From the NCBI GenBank assembly GCA_002712945.1, contig PAVA01000008.1:1-14201 (forward strand): a stretch of 14,201 nt of DNA, written 5' to 3'. The translations under genes were made by a program, and so were the position numbers. Source of the DNA: Citromicrobium sp. (GTDB lineage: Bacteria > Pseudomonadota > Alphaproteobacteria > Sphingomonadales > Sphingomonadaceae). Shown here piece by piece: positions 1 to 6,307 of the stretch. The notes beneath the pieces are model-generated. The model was not told where the DNA came from. It worked only from the letters and a program-made list of their open reading frames with translations, and made no database searches. Position 1 is the stretch's first letter, and every line of letters begins with the position of its first letter.

Positions 1-590
1 CGTGCCGAGCGGCGCATGATCGCGGCGGCCAGCGGGTTGAAGAGGAAGTTTGCCGCGGCAAGGCCGTAGAGCGTGGTGACGACCGCCATCGCGATCGCGC
101 CGGTCATCCCGCCTTCGCTCGGAACATCGGGCATGGTGCCCAGCGCGACCAGCGTCCCCGCGAGGCCCAGAACGGGGGCGAGCTCCGCCGCCTGCTGGAA
201 CACCTGCATTGCGGTGCGCGCGGCCTGGGTTCGCTCGCGCCGGTAGCCGTCATGCTCGCCGTGCAGCGTGTCGAGCGAGCGCTGGCTGACGAGGACATCG
301 GCGAGATGGTCGAATTCGCCATCGCCGAAATGGACCGGCTCGGCGCGCAGGAAGCCGTCGCTGGCAATGTCGCGGATCTGGCGCGCCATCTCCGCTTTGG
401 CGCGCGCCGGATCGAACGCGGGCATCGCCAGTTCGGCGAGCTTGCGCACGGCAAGCCGCGATTCAGAAAAGCCGCAGCGCAGCAGCGTCGCGAGCAGCGT
501 TCCGCCCAGCACGATGCCCAGCGATACAGGGTCCAGCCAGTGCTCGGTGAAGGTTGCGAGAGTTTCCACGGCACCAAGAACGGCACGCAT
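1..590 (-). CDS. MotA/TolQ/ExbB-type proton-channel protein, 3' end outside window
   Basis: Reading the minus strand from the ATG at 590-588 gives 196 uninterrupted residues that run off the left edge. Hydrophobic segments lie at about residues 20-38 (DPVSLGIVLGGTLLATLLR), 135-153 (starting AELAPVLGLAGT) and 164-188 (ending ANFLFNPLA). The last two match the paired TM3/TM4 signature of the MotA family, including the conserved prolines (P139 and P186, aligning with E. coli MotA P173 and P222). A cytoplasmic helical region of about 95 residues lies between. MotA proteins normally have four membrane segments and 280-295 residues; here the first one is missing, and in-frame translation upstream of the ATG gives no membrane segment. 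It is divergent from flgB and only distantly similar to the full motA at 8593. Family membership is solid; whether it is a flagellar stator or another ion-driven channel is unknown, and a MotB/OmpA-type partner may lie beyond the edge. No strong Shine-Dalgarno precedes the start. Confidence 0.82.
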   Translation of the reverse strand, partial: MRAVLGAVETLATFTEHWLDPVSLGIVLGGTLLATLLRCGFSESRLAVRKLAELAMPAFDPARAKAEMARQIRDIASDGFLRAEPVHFGDGEFDHLADVLVSQRSLDTLHGEHDGYRRERTQAARTAMQVFQQAAELAPVLGLAGTLVALGTMPDVPSEGGMTGAIAMAVVTTLYGLAAANFLFNPLAAAIMRRSA

Positions 591-649
591 GCGGCAATAT
601 TTCAGCCCCTGCCGCAGAATTGCCGCCCACCGGCAAACGATTGCCGCCC
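591..649. promoter_or_regulatory. Putative upstream activator sites of the flgB promoter
   Basis: This stretch contains GCGGCAAT at 591-598, ATTGCCGC at 619-626 and again at 640-647 (21 bp apart, two helical turns), and a perfect dyad CGGCAA-ACGA-TTGCCG at 631-646. It lies about 77-135 nt upstream of the transcription start predicted from the sigma-54 promoter at 700-715, where NtrC-family activators usually bind. The part CACCGGCAAA-N4-TGCC (628-645) recurs upstream of the sigma-54 activator gene at 12088-12105. The repeats are seen directly. Binding by that activator is an inference. The region also serves as the 5' flank of the divergent MotA-like gene, so it could affect that gene too. 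Confidence 0.5.
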
Positions 650-699
650 GACGCGCATATCGCCGGGATTGAGCGCCTCGGAGCCCTGTTGAGCGCAGT

Positions 700-715
700 T
701 GGCACGGCCCTTGCT
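700..715 (+). promoter_or_regulatory. Sigma-54 promoter of the flgB operon
   Basis: TGGCACG-GCCC-TTGCT matches the sigma-54 consensus TGGCACG-N4-TTGCW at every defined base, with exactly 10 nt between the GG (701-702) and GC (713-714) dinucleotides. It predicts transcription from about 726 and a leader of roughly 40 nt to flgB. Control of middle flagellar genes by sigma-54 with a FlbD/FleQ-type activator is well known, and such an activator is encoded at 12140. A long upstream in-frame ORF (from 554) overlaps this promoter and is therefore not the true flgB start. Confidence 0.9.
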
Positions 716-766
716 TACATACCGGCACACACGAACGCCCACAGGATTCAGGCGGAGACGATCGAC

Positions 767-1114
767 ATGAGCGAAGGCCTTTTCGGCATTCACGGAGCAG
801 CGCTGGAGGTCCGCGCACAGCGGATGGGCGTGCTCGGCTCCAACATCGCGAACGCGGGCACGCCGGGCTACAAGGCGCGCGACATCGATTTCGGTGCCGC
901 GCTGCAGGCCAAGCTTGCCGGCAACGACACCGAAAGCGCGACCAGCCGCGCCACCGTCTATCGTATCCCGACCATGGCCAGCCTCGACGGGAACACCGTG
1001 GAGATGGGGACCGAGCAGGCCGCCTTCGCGGAAAACGCGGTCGCCTACACCGCCACGCTCGGCTTCCTGCGCGGCCGCGTCGAAACCGTCACCCGCGCAA
1101 TTCGGGGCGAATAA
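767..1114 (+). CDS. flgB: Flagellar basal-body proximal rod protein FlgB
   Basis: 115 residues, the usual size for FlgB, which helps form the proximal rod connecting the MS-ring/FliE to the distal rod. The rod/hook N-terminal signature NIANAGTPGYKARDIDF is at residues 26-42. The FlgB-typical DGN-x-V-x-x-E is at 74-80, and ENAVAY lies in the C-terminal helix at 89-94. The start is the ATG at 767, placed 9 nt after GGAG (754-757) and downstream of the sigma-54 promoter; the longer frame from 554 lacks family similarity. First gene of the long flg operon, with 2 nt to flgC. No fault seen. Confidence 0.96.
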   Translation: MSEGLFGIHGAALEVRAQRMGVLGSNIANAGTPGYKARDIDFGAALQAKLAGNDTESATSRATVYRIPTMASLDGNTVEMGTEQAAFAENAVAYTATLGFLRGRVETVTRAIRGE

Positions 1115-1116
1115 GC

Positions 1117-1521
1117 ATGAGCGGCCCCATGACCATGTTCCAGTTGGGCTACCGCGCGATGTCCGCGCAGATGGTCCGCATGAACACCGCCGCATCGAAC
1201 CTCGCGAACGCGGGCAGCGTCGCTGGGTCCGCGGATGAAGCCTACCGCCCGATGCGCACCGTCTTCGCCGAGGAACTCGACCGGCAGAGCGGCATGAGCT
1301 CGGTCCGCGTCGATCGCGTCGTGCGCGCCGATGTCGCGCCCACGCGCCGCCACGATCCGGGCAACCCGCTCGCCGACGAGAACGGCGATGTGTGGGAATC
1401 GCCGGTCGATGAGAACGCCGAGATGATCGAGATGCTCGAAGCCTCGCGCCAGTACAGCAACATGGTGGAAGCCATGTCCACCGCCAAGCAGCTGATGCTC
1501 GAAACGATGAGGATGAAATGA
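1117..1521 (+). CDS. flgC: Flagellar basal-body rod protein FlgC
   Basis: 134 residues, normal for FlgC, a proximal-rod subunit exported by the flagellar type III system. SNLANAGS at residues 27-34 is the rod signature. HDPGNPLADENG (79-90) is the FlgC-specific segment usually written YDPxHPxAxxxG. EMIEMLEASRQY (102-113) belongs to the conserved C-terminal helix. The stop overlaps the flgD start (ATGA), pointing to translational coupling. Other Mets at residues 5 and 7 are possible starts, but ATG 1117, 2 nt after flgB, fits the compact operon. Confidence 0.96.
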   Translation: MSGPMTMFQLGYRAMSAQMVRMNTAASNLANAGSVAGSADEAYRPMRTVFAEELDRQSGMSSVRVDRVVRADVAPTRRHDPGNPLADENGDVWESPVDENAEMIEMLEASRQYSNMVEAMSTAKQLMLETMRMK

Positions 1522-1820
1522 TTAGCAGCGTAAATCCCTATACGGGCGCGACCTCCGCCACCAGTCAGCCCCAGGTTCAGGGGCGCGGCATGGACCAGCT
1601 GGGCCAGGCCGATTTCCTGCGTCTGCTGACCGTCCAGGTGCAGCAGCAGGATCCGTTCGAGCCGGTCGATAACAAGGAGATGCTGGCGCAGATGGCGCAG
1701 TTCTCCTCGCTCGCAGGGACGGCGGAAACCAACGAGACGCTGACCCAGATCGTCGAGAAGCTCGACGCCCTCATCGCCGCTCAGGCCCAGGGCGACAGCC
1801 CGGCCGCCAACGACGCTTAA
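1518..1820 (+). CDS. flgD: Hook-capping protein FlgD, short form (N-terminal domain only)
   Basis: FlgD caps the growing hook and guides FlgE assembly. The N-terminal FlgD domain is clear: FLRLLTVQVQQQDP (residues 33-46), then PVDNKEMLAQMAQFSSL (49-65) and the ETNETL helix, the most conserved part of the family. The protein stops at 100 residues, whereas typical FlgD has about 220 and carries a C-terminal Ig/tudor-like scaffold domain. Only 17 nt separate its TAA from flgE, so there is no room for a frameshifted remnant: it is short by organisation, not by a recent mutation inside this window. Start overlaps the flgC stop (ATGA). The missing domain could be supplied by another protein or be unnecessary with the short FlgE that follows. 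Confidence 0.9.
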   Translation: MISSVNPYTGATSATSQPQVQGRGMDQLGQADFLRLLTVQVQQQDPFEPVDNKEMLAQMAQFSSLAGTAETNETLTQIVEKLDALIAAQAQGDSPAANDA

Positions 1821-1837
1821 ACCAGGAGTCGCCTACC

Positions 1838-2647
1838 ATGTCCTTCTACACTTCGCTCAACGGCCTCAAGAACGCGCAGTCCTCGCTCGGCACGATCGCG
1901 CACAATATCGCCAACTCGGAAACCTACGGCTTCAAGCGCGGGCGCACCGAATTTGCCGAAATCGTCGCGGGCTCGGGCAATGCCAACCCGCGTACGATCC
2001 AGGGCATCGGTGCCTCGGTCGAAGCGATCACGCAGAATTTCGCGCTCGGCCCGATCGAGCAGACCGGCTCCGCGCTCGACGTGGCAATCACCGGCGACGG
2101 CTTCTTCACGTTGCGCGGCGAGAACGGCGAGACGCTCTATACCCGTGCGGGTTCGTTCACGATCAACGAGACCGGCGGCATCGTCGACACCAATGGCAAC
2201 GGCCTGCAGGTCTATCCGGTCAACCCCGACGGGACCGCCTCGTCGAACACGCTGCAGAACGCTCAGATCCCCGCGACCAACGCCGCGGGAGCCGAATATG
2301 CCGGCGTTTCGGTCGGCAAGGACGGCGTCGTACGCGCGTCCTACGCAGATGGCTCGGTCGAGCCGATCGGCAAGGTTGCGCTCGCCTCCTTCATGGCGCC
2401 CAACGGTCTCAAGCCGGTCGGTTCGTCCAACTGGCAGGCGACCGGCTTTTCCGGTGCCGCGAGCTACGGCGAGCCCGATAACGGCCAGTACGGCGCGCTG
2501 CTTTCGGGCGCGCTGGAGCGCTCGAACGTCGACATTGCCGAGGAACTGGTCGGCCTGATTACCGCGCAGCGGAATTTTCAGGCCAACGCCAAGGCGATCG
2601 ACACCGCCACCCAGATCTCGCAGACCGTCATCAACCTGCGGACCTGA
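1838..2647 (+). CDS. flgE: Flagellar hook protein FlgE, short form
   Basis: Starts MSFYTSLNGL with HNIANSETYGFKRGRTEF at residues 22-39, the FlgE form of the rod/hook N-terminus. GSALDVAITGDGFF follows at about 77-90, and the C-terminus has LERSNVDIAEELVGLI and AQRNFQANAKAI. The D0 and D1 domains are therefore intact. Length is 269 residues against about 400 in Salmonella; the shortfall matches the outer D2 domain. It lacks the FlgG-specific insert seen in the downstream flgG, and its place after flgD supports hook rather than rod. AGGAG at 1824-1828 is 9 nt before the ATG. A rod-like paralogue is the alternative reading, but no other FlgE candidate lies in this operon. Confidence 0.9.
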   Translation: MSFYTSLNGLKNAQSSLGTIAHNIANSETYGFKRGRTEFAEIVAGSGNANPRTIQGIGASVEAITQNFALGPIEQTGSALDVAITGDGFFTLRGENGETLYTRAGSFTINETGGIVDTNGNGLQVYPVNPDGTASSNTLQNAQIPATNAAGAEYAGVSVGKDGVVRASYADGSVEPIGKVALASFMAPNGLKPVGSSNWQATGFSGAASYGEPDNGQYGALLSGALERSNVDIAEELVGLITAQRNFQANAKAIDTATQISQTVINLRT

Positions 2648-2652
2648 TAGCG

Positions 2653-3393
2653 ATGGACCGCCTCATTTACACTGCGCTTTCGGGGATGCAGGCCTCGATG
2701 GATCGGCAGCGCGCGATCGCCAGCAACATGGCGAACACGAACACGCTGGGCTTCCGGGCCGAGCTGATCGAGCAGCGCGCGATGACCATCGAAGGCCACC
2801 CGAACGAGGCGCGCGCGATGCAGACCGCGCGCGTCACCGGCGCGGACATGCGGGGCGGCGAAATCATGGAAACCGGCCGCGATCTCGACATTGCGATGGC
2901 GACCGATTCGCTGATGGCGGTGCAGGCGCAGGATGGAACCGAGGCCTATACAAGGCGCGGGGATTTGTCGCTGACGGCCACCGGGCTGCTGGTGACAGGG
3001 GAAGGCCACCCGGTGTTGGGGGACACGGGACCGATCACGGTCCCACCGGGTGGCCGCATCTCCATTTCCGAGGACGGCACCGTGACCCGGACCGATCCCG
3101 ACGCGCCCGAAGCGCCGCCTGCCGAAGTCGGCCGGATCAAGCTGGTCAGCTACGAAGGCTCGCCGATCGCCAAGGGCCTCGACGGGCTCTTCCGCGTCGA
3201 AGGCGGCGGCATCCTGCCGACCGATGCCGAGGCCCGCGTGCAGACCGGCGCGCTCGAACAGTCGAACGTCAAGCCGACCGAGGTTCTGGTCGCCATGATC
3301 GAGGAGCAGCGGCTCTTCGCCATGCGCTCCAAGCTCGTGACCACCGCCCGCCAGCTCGACGAGAGCGGCGCGCAGCTGATGCGTCTCACCTAA
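2653..3393 (+). CDS. flgF: Flagellar basal-body rod protein FlgF
   Basis: 246 residues, typical for FlgF, a rod subunit between proximal rod and FlgG. The N-terminus MDRLIYTALSGM and SNMANTNTLGFRAE (residues 24-37) are characteristic, and a central LDIAMATDSLMAVQ replaces the GDGFF motif of FlgE/FlgG. The C-terminus has GALEQSNVKPTEVLVAMIEEQR. Note Leu-Gly-Phe in place of the usual Thr-Gly-Phe in the N-terminal motif, common in FlgF. It starts 5 nt after flgE stops. No separate promoter seen. Confidence 0.95.
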   Translation: MDRLIYTALSGMQASMDRQRAIASNMANTNTLGFRAELIEQRAMTIEGHPNEARAMQTARVTGADMRGGEIMETGRDLDIAMATDSLMAVQAQDGTEAYTRRGDLSLTATGLLVTGEGHPVLGDTGPITVPPGGRISISEDGTVTRTDPDAPEAPPAEVGRIKLVSYEGSPIAKGLDGLFRVEGGGILPTDAEARVQTGALEQSNVKPTEVLVAMIEEQRLFAMRSKLVTTARQLDESGAQLMRLT

Positions 3394-3410
3394 TCCAAGG
3401 ACGATAGAAC

Positions 3411-4199
3411 ATGCCCACATCCGCCCTCCAGGTCGCCCGCACCGGGCTCGAAGCGCAGGACGCCCGCATGCGCGTGATCGCCAACAACCTGGCGAACGTC
3501 GGCACCACCGGCTTCAAGCGCGACCGTGCCAACTTCGCGACGCTCGCCTACCAGGATACGCGCGTTGCGGGGCAGCAGTCCTCGGGCGAGACCGCCTATG
3601 CCGAAGGCCTGAACCTGGGCACGGGCGTCGCGGTCCAGTCGACCAGCCAGATCATGACGCAGGGCACGCTCGACACCACGGGCAATGCCTTCGACCTCGC
3701 GCTCGACGGCGACGGCTTCTTCCAGATCGCCATGCCGGGAGGCCGCACCGGCTATACCCGCGCGGGCAACTTCACCCGTTCGGCAGAAGGCCAGCTGGTC
3801 ACCCAGCAGGGCTTTGCAGTCCAGCCCGAGATCACCGTGCCCGAAGGCGCGACCGCGATCTCGATCTCGCCCGACGGCACCGTCACCGCGACGATCAACG
3901 GCGAGGCCGAGCCGACCGAGCTGGGCCAGATCCAGATCGCGCGCTTCACCAACCCGGCGGGCCTGCAGGCCATCGGCGACAACTTCCTTGCCGAAACCGC
4001 CGCCAGCGGAGCCGCCGAACTGGGCGTCGCGGGCGAAGGCGGGCGCGGCAATATCCGCCAGGGCATGCTCGAAGGATCGAACGTCAACATCGTCGAGGAA
4101 CTGGTCGCCATGATCGAGGCGCAGCGTGCCTACGAGATCAGCTCCAAGATGGTCTCCGCCGTCGACGAAATGCTGCGCAACGCCAACCAGACGCTGTGA
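3411..4199 (+). CDS. flgG: Flagellar distal rod protein FlgG
   Basis: 262 residues, the same size as Salmonella FlgG (260), which forms the distal rod that crosses the periplasm inside the P and L rings. NNLANVGTTGFKRDRANF is at residues 25-42. The FlgG-specific insert, YQDTRVAGQQSSGET (47-61) followed by AEGLNLGTGV, is present; this segment makes the rod straight and rigid compared with the hook. A DGDGFFQIAMPGG core and the C-terminal LEGSNVNIVEELVAMIEAQ complete the family signature. AAGGA at 3397-3401, 9 nt before the ATG, supports the start. Confidence 0.97.
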   Translation: MPTSALQVARTGLEAQDARMRVIANNLANVGTTGFKRDRANFATLAYQDTRVAGQQSSGETAYAEGLNLGTGVAVQSTSQIMTQGTLDTTGNAFDLALDGDGFFQIAMPGGRTGYTRAGNFTRSAEGQLVTQQGFAVQPEITVPEGATAISISPDGTVTATINGEAEPTELGQIQIARFTNPAGLQAIGDNFLAETAASGAAELGVAGEGGRGNIRQGMLEGSNVNIVEELVAMIEAQRAYEISSKMVSAVDEMLRNANQTL

Positions 4200-4210
4200 G
4201 ATTCCCCTTG

Positions 4211-4867
4211 ATGAACACCCGCATCCTTATCGCCCTGCCCCTCACGCTTGCGCTCGCTGCCTGTGGCGGCGGTTCGCGTCCGGCCGGCTTCAACGCGACG
4301 CTGCCGCCGCCGCCGCTCGAATATACCGCGCCGCCCGCGACCGACGGTGCGATCTACAGCGCCGCGCAGGGCTATGCGCCGCTCTACAACGGCAACCGCG
4401 CATCGCAGGTGGGCGACCTCGTCACCATCGTGCTGATCGAGCGGACCACCACCAGCAAGGCGACCAGCGGCAAGACCAGCCGCGACGGCAGCGCGGGGCT
4501 GACGCTGCCCGATTTCGTCGGCATCGGTCAGGAAGACCTCAGCGCCTCGGCCGGATCGTCCTTCACCGGCTCGGGCACCGCCGCGCAGACCTCCACGCTT
4601 CGTGGCGACCTGACCGTGACCATCGCCGAAATCCGCCCGAACGGAACCGCGCTCGTGCGCGGGGAAAAGGTGATGCAGTTCAGCCAGGGGGAAGAGTGGG
4701 TGCAGGTTTCGGGAATCATCCGCCTCGCCGATATCGACCAGGACAACCGCATCTCCTCCATCCGCGTGGCCGATGCGCGCATCTCCTACAGCGGCAAGGG
4801 CGCCGTGCAGCAGTCGAGCAAACCCGGCTGGCTGTCGCGCTTCTTCGCCGCCGTCTCGCCGTTCTGA
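4211..4867 (+). CDS. flgH: Flagellar L-ring lipoprotein FlgH
   Basis: FlgH forms the outer-membrane L-ring bushing. The N-terminus is a lipoprotein signal peptide, with a hydrophobic stretch ending in the lipobox LAAC (Cys18), so the mature protein begins with lipidated Cys-Gly-Gly-Gly. Family motifs follow: an ASQVGDLVTIVLIERTTTSK-type segment, then LRGDLTVTIAEIRPNGTALV and VSGIIRLADIDQDNRISS in the second half. Total 218 residues (E. coli 232). The ATG at 4211 is chosen because it gives a compact signal peptide; a GTG at 4196 overlapping the flgG stop would add five residues (MRFPL) and cannot be excluded. Both have weak ribosome sites. Confidence 0.95.
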   Translation: MNTRILIALPLTLALAACGGGSRPAGFNATLPPPPLEYTAPPATDGAIYSAAQGYAPLYNGNRASQVGDLVTIVLIERTTTSKATSGKTSRDGSAGLTLPDFVGIGQEDLSASAGSSFTGSGTAAQTSTLRGDLTVTIAEIRPNGTALVRGEKVMQFSQGEEWVQVSGIIRLADIDQDNRISSIRVADARISYSGKGAVQQSSKPGWLSRFFAAVSPF

Positions 4868-4880
4868 CCGGAGCCGATCG

Positions 4881-5978
4881 ATGAACCGCTTGCTTCTTAT
4901 CCTCGCCGCGTGTCTCGCGCTCGCCTTGCCTTCGACGGCTTCGGCGGAGCGCGTGCGCGACATCGGCCAGTTCCAGTCGGTCCGTTCCAACCAGCTGACC
5001 GGCTACGGCATCGTCGTCGGGCTCGACGGCACGGGCGACGACAACTTCGCCTATGCGACCCAAGCGATGCGCGGCGTTTCGGGGCGTCTCGGCCTGCAAC
5101 TGCCGCCGGGCGTGAACCCGGCGCTGAAGAATGCCGCGGCGGTGCTCATCACCGCCGAACTGCCCGCCTTCGCCAAGCCGGGCCAGCGGATCGACATCAC
5201 CGTCTCGACCATCGGCAAGGCCAAGAGCCTGCGCGGCGGCGCGCTGATCCTGACGCCGCTCTATGGTGCCGATGGCGAGATCTACGCGATGGCGCAGGGC
5301 AACCTGACCGTCGGAGGGCTCGGCATTTCGGCCAATGACGGCTCCAAGCTGACCGTCAACGTGCCGACCGTGGGTCGCATCTCGGATGGTGCGAGCGTCG
5401 AACGTGCGGTGACGACCAATTTCGACTTCACCGAGGTTCTGCGCTGGAACATGTACCACGCGGACTTCCTGACGATCAGCCGCGTGCGCGACGCGATCAA
5501 TGATCGCTTCCCCGGCATGGCGCGGATCGAGGATGCGGTAACGCTCGCCCTCTCGCTGCCGCCGGGTGCCGACACCCGGGCGACGATCATGGCCGAGATC
5601 GAGATGCTCACCATCGATCCCGCCGAGCGCGCGGCCAAGGTGATCGTCAACAGCCGCACGGGCACGATCGTGATCTCCAGCGCGGTGCGCCTCGCGCCCG
5701 CAGCCGTGAGCCACGGCAGCCTGGTGGTGCGGATCGACGAGAACCCCACCATCGTCCAGCCTGCCCCCTTTTCGCGCGGGCGGACGGCGATGGAACCCGA
5801 CAGCACCATCGAGGCGCGCCAGAGCGGCGGCTACGTCACGCCGCTGCCCGCAGGGGCCAACCTCGCCGACGTGGTCGATGCGCTCAACATGCTGGGCGCC
5901 AGCCCGGCGGACCTGGTCGCGATACTCGAAGCATTGAAGCAGGCGGGTTCGCTGACCGCAGAGGTGGTCGTGATATGA
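4881..5978 (+). CDS. flgI: Flagellar P-ring protein FlgI
   Basis: 365 residues, standard FlgI, the periplasmic P-ring around the rod. A Sec signal peptide of about 22 residues ends in ASA before ERVRDIG. The mature N-terminus has the family pattern RVRDIGQFQSVRSNQLTGYG and GIVVGLDGTGDD. The C-terminus has the conserved LADVVDALNMLGASPADLV-type helix and LKQAGSLTAEVVVI. The ATG at 4881 is preceded by GGAG (4870-4873, 7 nt spacing); the open frame upstream to 4773 lies inside flgH and has no family similarity. Its stop overlaps the flgJ start by 4 nt. Confidence 0.97.
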   Translation: MNRLLLILAACLALALPSTASAERVRDIGQFQSVRSNQLTGYGIVVGLDGTGDDNFAYATQAMRGVSGRLGLQLPPGVNPALKNAAAVLITAELPAFAKPGQRIDITVSTIGKAKSLRGGALILTPLYGADGEIYAMAQGNLTVGGLGISANDGSKLTVNVPTVGRISDGASVERAVTTNFDFTEVLRWNMYHADFLTISRVRDAINDRFPGMARIEDAVTLALSLPPGADTRATIMAEIEMLTIDPAERAAKVIVNSRTGTIVISSAVRLAPAAVSHGSLVVRIDENPTIVQPAPFSRGRTAMEPDSTIEARQSGGYVTPLPAGANLADVVDALNMLGASPADLVAILEALKQAGSLTAEVVVI

Positions 5979-6307
5979 CCGCGCTGACGCCCATGGACTT
6001 CTCGCTGGTTCGCCAGCCCACCCCGCTGGGCGATCGCAGCAGCGGCGCCGACCAGCGCACCGAACTGCGCGAAGCGGCACAGCAGTTCGAGGCGATCCTG
6101 CTGCGGCAGATGCTCGCCTCCGCGCGCTCGACCGACTTCGGCGGGGACGATTTGTTCGAGGGCAGTGACGATACCTTTACCGAAATGCGCGATGAGCGCT
6201 TCGCGGACATCGCCGCACAGTCAGGACAATTGGGTTTCGCCGATGCGATCGAGCGCCAGCTTGCGCGCTTCCTTCCGCAAGACGGCGTGCCGGGGGCACA
6301 GGAATAA
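5975..6307 (+). CDS. flgJ: Rod-binding protein FlgJ, N-terminal domain only
   Basis: 110 residues containing only the rod-binding (rod-capping) domain: EAAQQFEAILLRQML at residues 33-47, then the FTEMRDERFADIAAQSGQLG pattern near 68-87. The C-terminal peptidoglycan-hydrolase domain of enterobacterial FlgJ (313 residues) is absent, as is usual in alphaproteobacteria, where a separate lytic enzyme opens the wall. Start overlaps the flgI stop (ATGA); its TAA directly abuts the flgK ATG. The small size is therefore normal for the lineage, not damage. Confidence 0.93.
   Translation: MTALTPMDFSLVRQPTPLGDRSSGADQRTELREAAQQFEAILLRQMLASARSTDFGGDDLFEGSDDTFTEMRDERFADIAAQSGQLGFADAIERQLARFLPQDGVPGAQE

Noticed and set aside
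554..766. In-frame 71-residue N-terminal extension of FlgB
   Set aside because: It spans the sigma-54 promoter, has no similarity to rod proteins, and a good ribosome site precedes the ATG at 767.
914..923. TTGCCGGCAA palindrome inside flgB as another activator box
   Set aside because: Lies in coding sequence, has different half-site spacing from the shared box, and is likely chance in GC-rich DNA.
4716..6080. 454-residue open frame antisense to flgH/flgI/flgJ
   Set aside because: Arg/His/Gly-rich shadow typical of high-GC coding DNA; the plus-strand genes are unmistakable. The same holds for 6221-7522, 6889-8046, 8575-9633 and 9338-10300 on the minus strand.
5975..6307. flgJ as a truncated pseudogene
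   Set aside because: A rod-binding domain alone is the normal alphaproteobacterial form, and the gene is tightly coupled to flgI and flgK.
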